Positions 16,549 to 25,893 are shown, counted from the stretch's first letter. The stretch is 64,000 nucleotides of DNA from Variovorax sp. J2L1-78 (GCF_030317205.1 NZ_JASZYB010000004.1:496001-560000), one strand, 5' to 3'. Translations and numbers: made by a program. Notes: a model not told the origin generated them from the letters alone.

Positions 16549-17573
16549 GGAGAAGAAGTCGACAACGGGATGGCAAGGGCGGCCGTGGCAGACGGCGGCA
16601 TCAGGGTGGCGAGCTCCGGCGGCAGGTCGGCCTGGAGCGCGGTTCGCTCGCCGGTCGCAGGGTGGTTGAACTGGAGCCGCCACGCATGCAGGAACATGCG
16701 CTTGAGCCCGCACTTCTGCAAGGCCCGGTTGCGCTCGAACGCACCGTACTTGTCGTCGCCGGCGATCGGATGTCCTGCAGAGGCCAGATGCACGCGAATC
16801 TGGTGCGTCCGCCCGGTCTTGATGGTGACGGCCAACAGCGACATCGGTGTCGCGTCGCCGGGGAGGGTCACCGCCGCCAGCACGCGTACCAGTGTGACGG
16901 CCTGCATCGCGTCGGGATGGTCCTTGGCGACGACGCGCACGCGGCGCTCGCCGTCGGGCAACAGGTACTTGGCCAAGGGTGTGTCCAGCACCTTCTTGTT
17001 GGCGGGCCAGACGCCCTCGACCAGCGCCAGGTAGGTCTTGCCGGTTTCGCGCTCGCGGAACTGGTCCTGCAGCGCCGTGAGCGCGCTGCGCTTCTTGGCC
17101 ACCAGCAGGATGCCGGATGTTTCCCGGTCCAGGCGATGCACCAGTTCGAGGAACTTCGCCTGGGGGCGGGCGGTGCGCAGTTGCTCGATGACGCCGAAGC
17201 TCACGCCGCTGCCGCCATGAACGGCCACGCCGGCGGGCTTGTCGATGGCGATCAACGCGTCGTCTTCATGGAGAAGCGGGAATTCGCGGGCGGGCGCGGG
17301 CGGCGTGGCCCCCTCTTCGGAGCGCGCCGCCACGCGCACCGGTGGCAGCCGCAGCACGTCGCCGGTCGCGATGCGGGTGTCGGCCTGGACGCGGCCCTTG
17401 TTGATGCGGACCTCGCCCGACCGGATGATCCGGTAGACGTGCGTCTTCGGCACACCCTTGAGTTGACGGAACAGGAAGTTGTCCAGCCTCTGACCCGCCG
17501 ATTCTTCATCGACTGTCATAAAACGTACTTCGGACGCGCCGGGCTCCGGCTTCGCACCTATAATGTTTTTCAC
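16545..17573 (-). CDS. rluC: 23S rRNA pseudouridine synthase RluC
   Basis: Makes pseudouridines 955, 2504 and 2580 in 23S rRNA. It has 342 residues with an S4 RNA-binding domain (about 25-85, GQRLDNFLFRQLKGVPKTHV) and the RluA-type catalytic domain with Asp in HRLDRETSGILL. The start is a GTG (17571-17573). It is kept over the ATG at 17517-17519 because the extra residues (EVRFMTVDE) align with the first strand of E. coli RluC. It is divergent from rne, as in E. coli, and the rne -10 box lies inside its first codons. Confidence 0.92.
   Translation of the reverse strand: MKNIIGAKPEPGASEVRFMTVDEESAGQRLDNFLFRQLKGVPKTHVYRIIRSGEVRINKGRVQADTRIATGDVLRLPPVRVAARSEEGATPPAPAREFPLLHEDDALIAIDKPAGVAVHGGSGVSFGVIEQLRTARPQAKFLELVHRLDRETSGILLVAKKRSALTALQDQFRERETGKTYLALVEGVWPANKKVLDTPLAKYLLPDGERRVRVVAKDHPDAMQAVTLVRVLAAVTLPGDATPMSLLAVTIKTGRTHQIRVHLASAGHPIAGDDKYGAFERNRALQKCGLKRMFLHAWRLQFNHPATGERTALQADLPPELATLMPPSATAALAIPLSTSSP
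17559..17564 (+). promoter_or_regulatory. Likely rne promoter, -10 box
   Basis: A perfect TATAAT on the plus strand, inside the first codons of rluC, pointing at rne. No good -35 is present at 16-18 nt spacing. It would start a transcript near 17571 and give a leader of about 550 nt. Confidence 0.45.
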
Positions 17574-18122
17574 CAGCGCGGTCTTGTAAGTGCTTGATTA
17601 AACAGAAGTTTAGAGCACCGCCAAAAGCGCTGGAAGGTCGATGCCACTTTGGTGCTCGAGCCTGCAAACCCCGCGCTAGAGCGCAAAGTGGCAGGCCAGG
17701 CGCACAAGTCAAGCCGACGCCCACGAAACACCGATACGGAATACCCAGCCGGCAGGCTCCAAGCGGCCGGCGGATTGAAGCGAGTTCTCTTGTGTTGATG
17801 CTGTTGATTCAACTGTGCCTGCGCTGGCCCACCTGGCTGTTGCCAGCGGCCCGCGGCATCGGATCGACAGCGGCCCGCGCGACCCCTGTCGCGCAGCCCG
17901 CTACCCACAACGTGGCGCGTCAACACCACATCGGGCTCGCGCCCATCCACGCGCCCCCTCCTCCACTGTCATTGAGCTGACGCTCTGGTCGGCCGACTGC
18001 ATTTGCGCGGCGTCCGGCAGGATGGTGAAGGAACAGCGGCAATTCCCCTGGTTTCGCAGGCGTCGTCCGTGCATCGTTGGCCCGTCATGGGCCGGTAGAA
18101 CGACATACAAGGACAACGCATC
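17574..18122 (+). promoter_or_regulatory. Structured 5' leader of rne
   Basis: This 549-nt gap between divergent rluC and rne has no supported gene. Its first part folds well. Hairpin 1 (17590-17618) has stems GTGCT/AGCAC and TAAAC/GTTTA with an AGAA tetraloop. A second element closes with GCCACTTT/AAAGTGGC (17643-17650 with 17685-17692) and encloses two small hairpins (GGTGCTCGAGCC and GCGC-taga-GCGC), a three-way junction. In E. coli the long rne leader carries hairpins through which RNase E destabilises its own mRNA; this looks like an analogue. The rest is GC-rich without an obvious signal apart from AAGGAC, the rne ribosome binding site. Confidence 0.5.
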
Positions 18123-21100
18123 ATGAAGCGGATGCTGATCAATGCCACGCAGGCCGAAGAACGCCGCCTGGCCATCGTCGATGGGCAGAAGCTCCTCGAC
18201 TACGAGATCGAGATCGAAGGGCGCGAACAGCGCAAGGGCAACATCTACAAGGCGGTCGTGACCCGCGTCGAGCCCTCGCTCGAAGCCTGTTTCGTCGATT
18301 ACGGCGAAGACCGCCACGGTTTCCTGCCATTCAAGGAAATCTCCAAGCAGTACTTCGCCGAAGGCGTGTCGGCCAGCCAGGCCCGCATCCAGGATGCGAT
18401 CCGCGAAGGCCAGGAACTGGTCGTGCAGGTCGAGAAGGAAGAGCGCGGCAACAAGGGCGCCGCCTTGACCACCTTCGTGTCGCTGGCCGGCCGTTACGTC
18501 GTGCTGATGCCGAACAACCCGCGCGGCGGCGGCGTCTCGCGCCGCATCGAGGGCGACGACCGGGCCGAGCTCAAGGAAGCGATGGACCAGCTCGAGTACC
18601 CGAAGGGCATGAGCATCATCGCGCGCACCGCCGGCATCGGCCGCGCGGCGCCCGAACTCCAGTGGGACCTGAACTACCTGCTCAAGCTCTGGACCGCCAT
18701 CGACGGCGCCGCCAAGGGCGGCAAGGGCGCGTTCCTGATCTACCAGGAATCGTCGCTCGTCATCCGCGCCATCCGTGACTACTTCAATCACGACATCGGC
18801 GACATCCTGATCGACACCGACGACATCTACGAGCAGGCGCAGCAGTTCATGGCGCACGTCATGCCCGAGCATGCCGCCCGTGTGAAGCGCTACCGCGACG
18901 ACGCGGCACTGTTCAGCCGCTTCCAGATCGAGCACCAGATCGAATCGGCCTATGCCCGCACGGTGCAACTGCCGTCGGGCGGCGCCATCGTGATCGACCA
19001 CACCGAGGCGCTGGTGTCGATCGACGTGAACTCGGCCCGCGCCATCAAGGGCGGCGACATCGAAGAGACCGCCACCCGCACCAACCTCGAAGCCGCCGAC
19101 GAAGTGGCCCGCCAGATGCGCCTGCGCGACCTGGGCGGCCTGATCGTCATCGACTTCATCGACATGGACGAGTCGAAGAACCGCCGCGAGGTCGAAAGCC
19201 GCCTGCGCGACGCGCTGCGCCAGGACCGCGCCCGGGTGCAGTTCGGCTCGATCAGCAAGTTCGGCCTGATGGAGATGAGCCGCCAGCGCCTGAAGCCAGC
19301 GCTGTCGGAAGGCTCGTCGATCCCCTGCCCCCGTTGCGGCGGCTCGGGCCACATCCGCGACACCGAATCGAGCGCGCTGCAGATCCTGCGCATCATTCAG
19401 GAAGAGTGCCTGAAGGACAACACGGCCGCCGTGCACGTGCAGGTGCCGGTCGAAGTGGCATCGTTCCTGCTGAACGAGAAGCGCCCCGAGATCGCCAAGA
19501 TCGAGCTCAAGCAGCGCGTCACCGTGCTGATGGTGCCGAACAAGACTTTCGAGACGCCCCACTACAAGCTCGAACGCCTGAAGCACGACGACCCGCGCCT
19601 GGACCACATCGAAGCCAGCTACAGGATGGCCGAAGAGGTGGAAGACCCGACCTCGGTCACCCGTCGGTCGCAGGAGCCGACCAACCGGCAGACGCCTGTG
19701 ATCAAGGGCGTGCTGCCGGACGCACCGGCACCGGTGGTGCCGGCGAAGGCCGAACCCGTTCAGGCGGCGACCGTCGCCGCTGCTGTGACGCCGCCCGCCG
19801 CCCCCGTGGCTGCACCGGCGCCAGCACCGGCCGAGCGCGGCTTCTTCGGCTTCATCAAGAGCCTGTTCGGCGGCGGTGCTTCGGCACCTTCGCCCGCGCA
19901 AACGCCGACCGCGATGCCCGCCAGTGCGATTCCTGTCGAGGCGCCCAAGCCCACACGTCGCGACGGCCGCGGTAGCCGCGACGGTGAATCCCGAGCAGCA
20001 CGCGACGGCGAGCAACGCCGCGGCGGACGTGGCGAAGGACGTGGCGGCCGTGATGGCGAGCAGCGCCGCGGTGGACGCGGTGGAGAGCGCCGCAACGGCG
20101 AGCGCAGCACCGAAGCGCGCAGCGACGCACCGGTGCGCGAAGCCCGTGAACCGCGTGAGCCCCGGGAACCGCGCGAAGGCCGCGGCCCGCGCGACGGCGA
20201 ACAACGCCGCAATGGACGCGGCGAGCGTCGTGACACCGATCGTCCGGTGTCGCTGGAAGGCACCGAGGGCTTGCAGGACCAGTTGCCGACAGCGGTCGCG
20301 GACAGCGACAGCCTCCCCACCCCGGTCGAGCGCGCACCGCGCGGCCGAGGCGAACGTCGCGAGCGTGGTGAACGCAACGGCGAAGCGCGGGAACGCAGCA
20401 ACGGCGACATGCCGACGCGCGCGCTCAATGGCGAGACCCCGTCTGCCGACGCCGCAGCGTCGGAGCGCGCCCCCCGCGAAGAGCGCGCACCGCGCGGTGA
20501 AGGTCGCCGCGAGCGCCGTGGCAGCGAAGGCACCGTCCGTTCGGACAGCCAGGCCGGCCAAATGGCCGATCTGCCATCGGACGGGCTCGAGACCAGCCAG
20601 GACGCCGCCACGCCCTCGGCCGACCCGTCGGCGCGTCGCGATGGCGACGAGCGGCGCGGCCGCACGCGCGACCGCTACGGTCGCGACCGCCGCGAACGCG
20701 CGCCGCGCGAGGGTGACGACGCCGCCGTGACACCGCTTCCCGAGGCGGACGGCGTCGAAACCGAGGCGCCTGTGGTGCTGGCCCCCATCGAGGCGCCCGC
20801 CGAAGTGACACCGCCAGCGCGTCGTGCCGAACCCGTAGCTCGCCCGGTCGCTCCGCCTGTCGCCGTCGAAGCGGTCCCGCCCCGCCACGGCCGGCGTCCG
20901 CTGCCCAAGGTGCAGCCTTTCGAACTGCCGCTGGCCGACCTCGCCCAGGTCGCCGAGGGCTCGGGCCTGCAATGGGTGAATTCCGACGCCGAGCGCGTCG
21001 CGCAGGTGCGCGCGGCGATCGCCAACGAGCCCAAGCCGATCCACGTGTCGCGCGAGCGCCCGCCGGCGATCGTCATCGATGACGGCCCACTGGTTCTGGT

Positions 21101-21167
21101 CGAGACGCGCCGCAACCTGGCGGCGACCACCTTGCCGTTCGAGCGCGAGGCCGGCGACAACCGCTGA
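18123..21167 (+). CDS. rne: Ribonuclease E
   Basis: Single-strand endoribonuclease that leads mRNA turnover and rRNA/tRNA processing and scaffolds the degradosome. It has 1,014 residues. The catalytic half holds the S1 domain (about 35-125), metal-binding Asp near 302 (VSIDVNSA) and 345 (VIDFIDMD), and the Zn-link CPRCGGSG (about 402). The C-terminal half is unstructured: about 605-860 is built of Arg/Gly/Asp/Glu repeats (RDGEQRRGGRG, REPREPREP). It ends in a conserved-looking motif near 970 (PPAIVIDDGPLVLVETRR). A ribosome binding site AAGGAC precedes the ATG, and a terminator follows at 21176. Confidence 0.97.
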   Translation: MKRMLINATQAEERRLAIVDGQKLLDYEIEIEGREQRKGNIYKAVVTRVEPSLEACFVDYGEDRHGFLPFKEISKQYFAEGVSASQARIQDAIREGQELVVQVEKEERGNKGAALTTFVSLAGRYVVLMPNNPRGGGVSRRIEGDDRAELKEAMDQLEYPKGMSIIARTAGIGRAAPELQWDLNYLLKLWTAIDGAAKGGKGAFLIYQESSLVIRAIRDYFNHDIGDILIDTDDIYEQAQQFMAHVMPEHAARVKRYRDDAALFSRFQIEHQIESAYARTVQLPSGGAIVIDHTEALVSIDVNSARAIKGGDIEETATRTNLEAADEVARQMRLRDLGGLIVIDFIDMDESKNRREVESRLRDALRQDRARVQFGSISKFGLMEMSRQRLKPALSEGSSIPCPRCGGSGHIRDTESSALQILRIIQEECLKDNTAAVHVQVPVEVASFLLNEKRPEIAKIELKQRVTVLMVPNKTFETPHYKLERLKHDDPRLDHIEASYRMAEEVEDPTSVTRRSQEPTNRQTPVIKGVLPDAPAPVVPAKAEPVQAATVAAAVTPPAAPVAAPAPAPAERGFFGFIKSLFGGGASAPSPAQTPTAMPASAIPVEAPKPTRRDGRGSRDGESRAARDGEQRRGGRGEGRGGRDGEQRRGGRGGERRNGERSTEARSDAPVREAREPREPREPREGRGPRDGEQRRNGRGERRDTDRPVSLEGTEGLQDQLPTAVADSDSLPTPVERAPRGRGERRERGERNGEARERSNGDMPTRALNGETPSADAAASERAPREERAPRGEGRRERRGSEGTVRSDSQAGQMADLPSDGLETSQDAATPSADPSARRDGDERRGRTRDRYGRDRRERAPREGDDAAVTPLPEADGVETEAPVVLAPIEAPAEVTPPARRAEPVARPVAPPVAVEAVPPRHGRRPLPKVQPFELPLADLAQVAEGSGLQWVNSDAERVAQVRAAIANEPKPIHVSRERPPAIVIDDGPLVLVETRRNLAATTLPFEREAGDNR

Positions 21168-21175
21168 GTCCCGCC

Positions 21176-21210
21176 GGAGGCCGCTGCAATGGCGGCCTCC
21201 TTTCTTTCTT
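21176..21210 (+). terminator. rne terminator
   Basis: Perfect 9-bp stem GGAGGCCGC/GCGGCCTCC (21176-21184 with 21192-21200), 7-nt loop, followed by TTTCTTTCTT. It starts 9 nt after the rne stop codon. Confidence 0.9.
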
Positions 21211-21575
21211 GCAAAGGGTCCGGCCGCCTCCATCCGGATGGCGGCGGCGATTCTTTCGCCTCGTGCGTCAGCCGATCAGCGCTGCGACACCTTCAATTCC
21301 TGTCCATCACACCGTCGCCACCCGAGCGCCATTCGTTCGCGAATCGTTGTTTGCGTGTCCTCATGTATCCGTCAGCCGAAAGAATTACTTTCATGCCTAG
21401 AATGCTGCACCGCACAAACACAGTGGATGTGAAGTAGTGCACGGTTTTGCATTCAGCAGAAAGGCGTACGGCTTTTGCCGACACGACAAACTAGAACCAA
21501 TGTGTTCAAATTCTTGCCAATAGTATTAAAGCGTTACGCCACTTCCGCTGTGAAGTAGCCCCTGAGGGGAAAACC
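21211..21575 (+). promoter_or_regulatory. Upstream region of the exopolysaccharide operon
   Basis: 365 nt with no gene. The part from about 21400 is markedly AT-richer than the neighbouring genes and should hold the promoter of the operon starting at 21576. I cannot pick a convincing -35/-10 pair (TATTAA near 21523-21528 is one weak -10). A 9-nt direct repeat, GTGAAGTAG, occurs at 21429-21437 and 21550-21558. A small inverted repeat, ATTCG/CGAAT, lies near 21333-21346. The last bases, GAGGGG, form the ribosome binding site. No JUMPstart/ops sequence is seen. Confidence 0.4.
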
Positions 21576-22298
21576 ATGTTTCGTACCGATTCGACTGCGC
21601 AAGGAAATCTGATGCGGCGTCTTCCAGGCGGCGGCGAGCCTTCGTCCCCGATTCCCATCACGGCCTCGCCCCGTCAGCTGACCCGTACCCAACGCGGCAT
21701 CAAGCGGAGCGTCGACATCCTCGCCGCGCTGGTGTTCTTCGCCCTGTTCGGCCCGCTGTACCTCGCCGTGGCCCTCGGCGTCGCCATCAGCATGGGGCGA
21801 CCGGTGCATTTCTGGCAGGTCCGGATTGGCGAAGGCGGCCAGCGCTTCCGCTTCTACAAGTTCCGTTCGATGGTGCGCGACTCCGAAACCATCCTGGACG
21901 ACTACCTCAGCAAGAACGACGCAGCCCGCACCCAGTGGGACACCTTCCAGAAGCTTGAAAAGGACCCGCGCATCACGCCGCTGGGCCGGATCATCCGGAA
22001 GATTAGCCTGGACGAACTGCCCCAGTTCTGGAACGTGCTCAAGGGCGACATGAGCCTGATCGGCCCCCGGCCTTGCATGGAGCGCCAGCGAAGCCTCTAC
22101 GGTCGCCATTGGGAACACTACTGCGCTATGCGACCGGGGATCACGGGGCTCTGGCAGGTCAGCGGCCGCAACCGGCTGTCCTACGCCCAGCGCGTGGAAC
22201 TGGACGCGTACTACGTCAACAACTGGTCGCTCTGGCTGGACCTGAAGATCCTCGCGAAGACGGCCACGGCGGTGATCTCCGGCGAAGGTTCGCGCTGA
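21576..22298 (+). CDS. Undecaprenyl-phosphate sugar phosphotransferase (initiating, ExoY-like)
   Basis: Loads the first sugar phosphate of a repeat unit onto undecaprenyl phosphate at the inner membrane. This is a 240-residue polyisoprenyl-phosphate hexose-1-phosphate transferase with one membrane segment (about 45-75) and the catalytic domain motifs KFRSMVRDSE, DPRITPLGRIIRKISLDELPQ (in part), MSLIGPRP and PGITGLWQVSGRN. It lacks the N-terminal multi-helix half of WbaP/WcaJ, so it is the short ExoY form. It is the first gene of the plus-strand exopolysaccharide operon. The sugar (Gal or Glc) cannot be told from sequence. Confidence 0.92.
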   Translation: MFRTDSTAQGNLMRRLPGGGEPSSPIPITASPRQLTRTQRGIKRSVDILAALVFFALFGPLYLAVALGVAISMGRPVHFWQVRIGEGGQRFRFYKFRSMVRDSETILDDYLSKNDAARTQWDTFQKLEKDPRITPLGRIIRKISLDELPQFWNVLKGDMSLIGPRPCMERQRSLYGRHWEHYCAMRPGITGLWQVSGRNRLSYAQRVELDAYYVNNWSLWLDLKILAKTATAVISGEGSR

Positions 22299-22463
22299 GC
22301 GTTCGGTCTGCTTCCTCGGTCTTCCGGCCGGACGATAAAAAAGGGATGATGCGCGCCACGCTCCATCGCCTGTCATTTCCTCTTGTGGTCGACGCCAGGC
22401 AGTTCGACCGCCCGCGAGAGCCGCGCACCGCAACTTTTTCGCACACTCCGGCACAACACACGC

Positions 22464-23432
22464 ATGAACCAACTTGATTCGCCCATCTATGTGGCCGGCC
22501 ACCGGGGCATGGTGGGAAGTGCCATCGTCCGCTGCCTCGAATCCCTGGGATACAGCCGTATCATCACCCGCACGCGTGCCGAACTGGACCTGACGGACCA
22601 GGCCGCCGTTCGCGACTTCCTGTCCAGGGAAAAGCCGCATCAGGTGTACCTGGCCGCCGCCAAGGTCGGTGGCATCCACGCCAACAACACCTACCCGGCC
22701 GAATTTCTGTACTCGAACCTGATGCTAGAAGCCAACGTGATCCACCAGGCGTGGCGCAGCGGCGTGCAACGGTTGCTGTTCCTCGGCTCAAGCTGCATCT
22801 ACCCCCGGCTCGCACCGCAGCCGATGGCCGAGGACGCACTGCTCACCGGCAAGCTGGAGCCGACCAACGAGCCCTACGCCATCTCCAAGATCGCCGGCAT
22901 CAAGCTCTGCGAGAGCTACAACCGCCAGTACGGCACCGACTACCGCAGCGTGATGCCGACCAATCTGTACGGGCCCGGCGACAACTATCACCCGGACAAC
23001 AGCCATGTGCTGCCGGCGCTCATTCGCCGCTTCCACGAGGCCCGCGAAACCAACGCCGCCAATGTCGTGATCTGGGGCACCGGCCAGGCCAAGCGCGAAT
23101 TCCTCTACGTCGACGACATGGCGGCGGCCTGCGTGCACGTCATGAACCTCGAGCCGCAGCGCTATGCCGGTTGCACCGAGCCGATGAACAGCCACATCAA
23201 TGTCGGCAGCGGCGAGGACCAGTCCATCGCCGATCTCGCGCGCCTGGTCGGCGACGTCATCGGCTACCAGGGCGAGATCCGCATGGATACCAGCAAGCCC
23301 GACGGCGCGCCGCGCAAACTGCTCGACATCACGCGGATGCGGGCACTGGGCTGGGCGCCGCAGGTCGGACTGCGCGAGGGGATCGAACGCGCCTACCAGG
23401 ACTTTCTTTCGCGCGTGCCCGTGGCCGCGTGA
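22464..23432 (+). CDS. fcl: GDP-L-fucose synthase
   Basis: Epimerase/reductase making GDP-L-fucose from GDP-4-keto-6-deoxymannose. It has 322 residues with an N-terminal NADP motif (VAGHRGMVGSA, about 9-19), GSSCIYPR, the Tyr-x-x-x-Lys pair YAISKIAG and NLYGPGDNYHP. All are standard for Fcl/WcaG. The ATG at 22464 is the first that gives the normal N-terminus, although its Shine-Dalgarno is weak. The preceding enzyme, GDP-mannose 4,6-dehydratase (gmd), is not in this window. A 165-nt gap after the sugar transferase holds nothing recognisable. Confidence 0.93.
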   Translation: MNQLDSPIYVAGHRGMVGSAIVRCLESLGYSRIITRTRAELDLTDQAAVRDFLSREKPHQVYLAAAKVGGIHANNTYPAEFLYSNLMLEANVIHQAWRSGVQRLLFLGSSCIYPRLAPQPMAEDALLTGKLEPTNEPYAISKIAGIKLCESYNRQYGTDYRSVMPTNLYGPGDNYHPDNSHVLPALIRRFHEARETNAANVVIWGTGQAKREFLYVDDMAAACVHVMNLEPQRYAGCTEPMNSHINVGSGEDQSIADLARLVGDVIGYQGEIRMDTSKPDGAPRKLLDITRMRALGWAPQVGLREGIERAYQDFLSRVPVAA

Positions 23433-23454
23433 CCGGAATCGCTCACACTGCTGC

Positions 23455-24498
23455 ATGCAAGCCACTTCACTCTCCGTGATTCCGCCCGGCGGCGGCGGTG
23501 TGCGCGACTACGCGTCCGTGCTCGGCAGGTCGCTCGACGCACCGATCCAGGAACTGACGGCACAGACCGACACGCGCGGATGGTCGGGCGACATGCTGCT
23601 GCTCCATTTCAGCGGCTACGGCTTCCAGAAGCGCGGCGTGCCGACCTGGTTGTTGAAAGAAACGAAGCGTCTTCGCACGCGTTTCAAGGTCTTCGGTGTG
23701 GTCTTCCACGAGCTGTACGCGTCCGGCCCGCCCTGGGGTTCGGCCTTCTGGCTGAGCGGTATCCAAAAGCGCATCGCACGTGACTTGCTCGATCAGGCCG
23801 ACTTCTGGCTCACCAACCGCGAGCTGGCGGCGCAGTGGCTGCGCTCGCACAACGCGAGCGCGCCGCACCGCGTGCTTCCGGTGTTCTCGAACGTGGGCGA
23901 ACCCGAGGTGCTGGACAACGAGCGGGAGGCCTCGATCGTCGTGTTCGGCAGCGAAGCCATCCGCTCGCAGTCCTACGTCTTTGGCGACGGCGAGATCTTC
24001 CGCTTCGCCAAGCGCCACAACCTGCGGATTCACGACATCGGCAAACCGATGCAGGATGCGACGCTGGCGAATTCGCTCGCCGAGGCCGGTGTGGTCCGAC
24101 ACGGCATGCTGCCCGCCGAGCAGGTGAGCCAGGCACTGGCAACGGCGCGCTTCGGCGTTCTGTCTTATCCGGCCGACTACGCGGGCAAGAGCGGCATCTT
24201 CGCGGCCTACGCCGCGCACGGTACCTGTCCCATCATGCTCTGGCCCGAGCTGGCGGCACACGACGGCATGCAGCCCGATGTGCACTACGCCGCGGGCTTC
24301 GGCGCGCTCGACGGCAAGAAGAACCTGGACCCCTGGCTCATCGGGCGTGCCGCACGACGGTGGTACGAGCCGCACTGCGCCGCCGCCCACACCGCCGCCC
24401 TTCAGGCACTGTGCAACGAAGCACGGGCCGGTGCGCCGATCGAGCACCCGACGACAGCCTCCGGCACCGCCGTGCGCAGCACGAAGGTTCTGCAATGA
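23455..24498 (+). CDS. Putative exopolysaccharide glycosyltransferase
   Basis: A 347-residue protein with the build of a GT-B glycosyltransferase but without a family motif I can name with certainty. It starts MQATSLSVIPPGGGGVRDYA, a glycine-rich acceptor-side loop. It contains VVFHELYASGPPWGSAFW and later AGKSGIFAAYAAHGTCPI, where the GT4 nucleotide-sugar binding motif would fall. No signal peptide or membrane helix is seen. It lies 22 nt after fcl and overlaps the polymerase-like gene by ATGA, so a role in the same polysaccharide is inferred from context. Confidence 0.65.
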   Translation: MQATSLSVIPPGGGGVRDYASVLGRSLDAPIQELTAQTDTRGWSGDMLLLHFSGYGFQKRGVPTWLLKETKRLRTRFKVFGVVFHELYASGPPWGSAFWLSGIQKRIARDLLDQADFWLTNRELAAQWLRSHNASAPHRVLPVFSNVGEPEVLDNEREASIVVFGSEAIRSQSYVFGDGEIFRFAKRHNLRIHDIGKPMQDATLANSLAEAGVVRHGMLPAEQVSQALATARFGVLSYPADYAGKSGIFAAYAAHGTCPIMLWPELAAHDGMQPDVHYAAGFGALDGKKNLDPWLIGRAARRWYEPHCAAAHTAALQALCNEARAGAPIEHPTTASGTAVRSTKVLQ

Positions 24499-25850
24499 GC
24501 AGCCACGCCCCGACCCATCACGTCGCCACGCGCGCCGCGGGCCGCTCCACGGCGACGCTCAGCCGCGCCGGCCGTGTCTTCCTGGCGGTCTTCCTGATCG
24601 TGGCCTTCGAAGGCGCCATCCGCAAGTGGGTGGCCTCCTCGTCCACCCTGCCGCTCATCCTGTTGCGTGACTTGCTGGCGGTCTACCTGGTGCTGCACGC
24701 CTGGCGGGGCGGCCACCTTCGCCGCTATCCCAAGGTGGTGACCGCCATGCTCGCCTGGACCTTGCTGGTGATCGGGTGGGGCCTGATGCAACTGGTCGGC
24801 GGCGAGAGCTCGCCGACCGTCTTCGTCATCGGCCTGCGCTTCTGGTTGCTGTACATCTGGTTCGCCGTGGCCGCCGCCGCCGCGATGACCGAGGCCGACT
24901 TCAACGCGGCCATTCGCATGGCCGTTCTGGTCATGATCGTCCTGGCGCCCCTGGCGGTGCTGCAGCACTATTCGCCGCCGGGCGCCGCCATCAACCGCCA
25001 ACTGGACGGCGACGAAGACACGGTGTTTGTCGCGATCGCCGGCGTGGTGCGGACCACGGGTACCTTCAGCTTCACCTCCGGCTACTCGGCCTACCTCCTC
25101 CTGGTCGCTCCGGCCGTGTTCGCGCTCCTGGGCGCACGCAAGCGCACGAACATCCAACGATTGTTCGCACTGACCGGCTTCGGCGCCTTCATCGTCGGCA
25201 GCGTGGTCAGCGGTTCGCGCGCGGGCGTGATTTCGGCCGGCGTGATGCTCGGCGCGTACCTGATCGCACGGCTCGTCTTCGCCAGAACGCGTGACAAGCC
25301 GGCCGCCCTCGGTGCCGCGCTGGTGGCAGCGGTGCTCGCCGCCGGATTCCTTTTCTTCTTCTCCGATGCGATCCTGGTCACGCAGCAGCGCTTCGAGCAG
25401 GCCGCCTCGGACGAGGACTTCTGGGAACGCCTGCTGGCGACCTTCATCGGCGAACCACGGGTGCTCGCGCAGACGACCTGGCTCGGCAAGGGCCTGGGGG
25501 CCGGCTCGAACCTGGCAGCCTCCCTGTACCACGGCGGCGCGAACTTCGCCCTGGCCGAATCCGAAACGGGTCGGATCGTCCTGGAAGGGGGTCTGCTCGG
25601 CTTTGCCTTCGTGGCACTCAAGCTCGCCGTGCTGGTCGGTGGCCTGGCCTACGCACTGCGCTTGTCGATCCTTCGACACACCGCCTTCCCCATGGTGCTG
25701 TGGATCGCCGTGGTGGTGGGCCTGATGACCTGGCCGGCCATCGGTCAGCTGACGGCCAACGCACTGCTGGGCGTCCTGCTGGGATACTTCCTCCTCCTCT
25801 TCCGATACCCGTCGGGCGACTTCTTCTCGACGCGTTCTTCGTCCCCGTGA
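24495..25850 (+). CDS. Wzy-like polysaccharide polymerase / O-antigen ligase family membrane protein
   Basis: A 451-residue integral membrane protein with about ten hydrophobic segments and a large periplasmic-type loop rich in charged residues (about 285-360, RFEQAASDEDFWERLL). GSVVSGSRAGVISAG resembles the Wzy/WaaL core. It likely polymerises repeat units at the periplasmic face. The start overlaps the preceding glycosyltransferase stop by 4 nt. No flippase (Wzx) gene is present next to it. Confidence 0.75.
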   Translation: MSSHAPTHHVATRAAGRSTATLSRAGRVFLAVFLIVAFEGAIRKWVASSSTLPLILLRDLLAVYLVLHAWRGGHLRRYPKVVTAMLAWTLLVIGWGLMQLVGGESSPTVFVIGLRFWLLYIWFAVAAAAAMTEADFNAAIRMAVLVMIVLAPLAVLQHYSPPGAAINRQLDGDEDTVFVAIAGVVRTTGTFSFTSGYSAYLLLVAPAVFALLGARKRTNIQRLFALTGFGAFIVGSVVSGSRAGVISAGVMLGAYLIARLVFARTRDKPAALGAALVAAVLAAGFLFFFSDAILVTQQRFEQAASDEDFWERLLATFIGEPRVLAQTTWLGKGLGAGSNLAASLYHGGANFALAESETGRIVLEGGLLGFAFVALKLAVLVGGLAYALRLSILRHTAFPMVLWIAVVVGLMTWPAIGQLTANALLGVLLGYFLLLFRYPSGDFFSTRSSSP

Positions 25851-25893
25851 GACAGGGCGGGCCGGACGCCGGGTCTCATGCTCCCTCACATCG

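Noticed and set aside
17901..21233. An open frame of about 1,110 codons antisense to rne.
   Set aside because: Same cause; it mirrors the rne reading frame and has no recognisable domain.
21211..21575. Several short open frames (60-80 codons) in the gap before the exopolysaccharide operon.
   Set aside because: No ribosome binding sites, overlapping each other in several frames, and no hydrophobic or conserved pattern.
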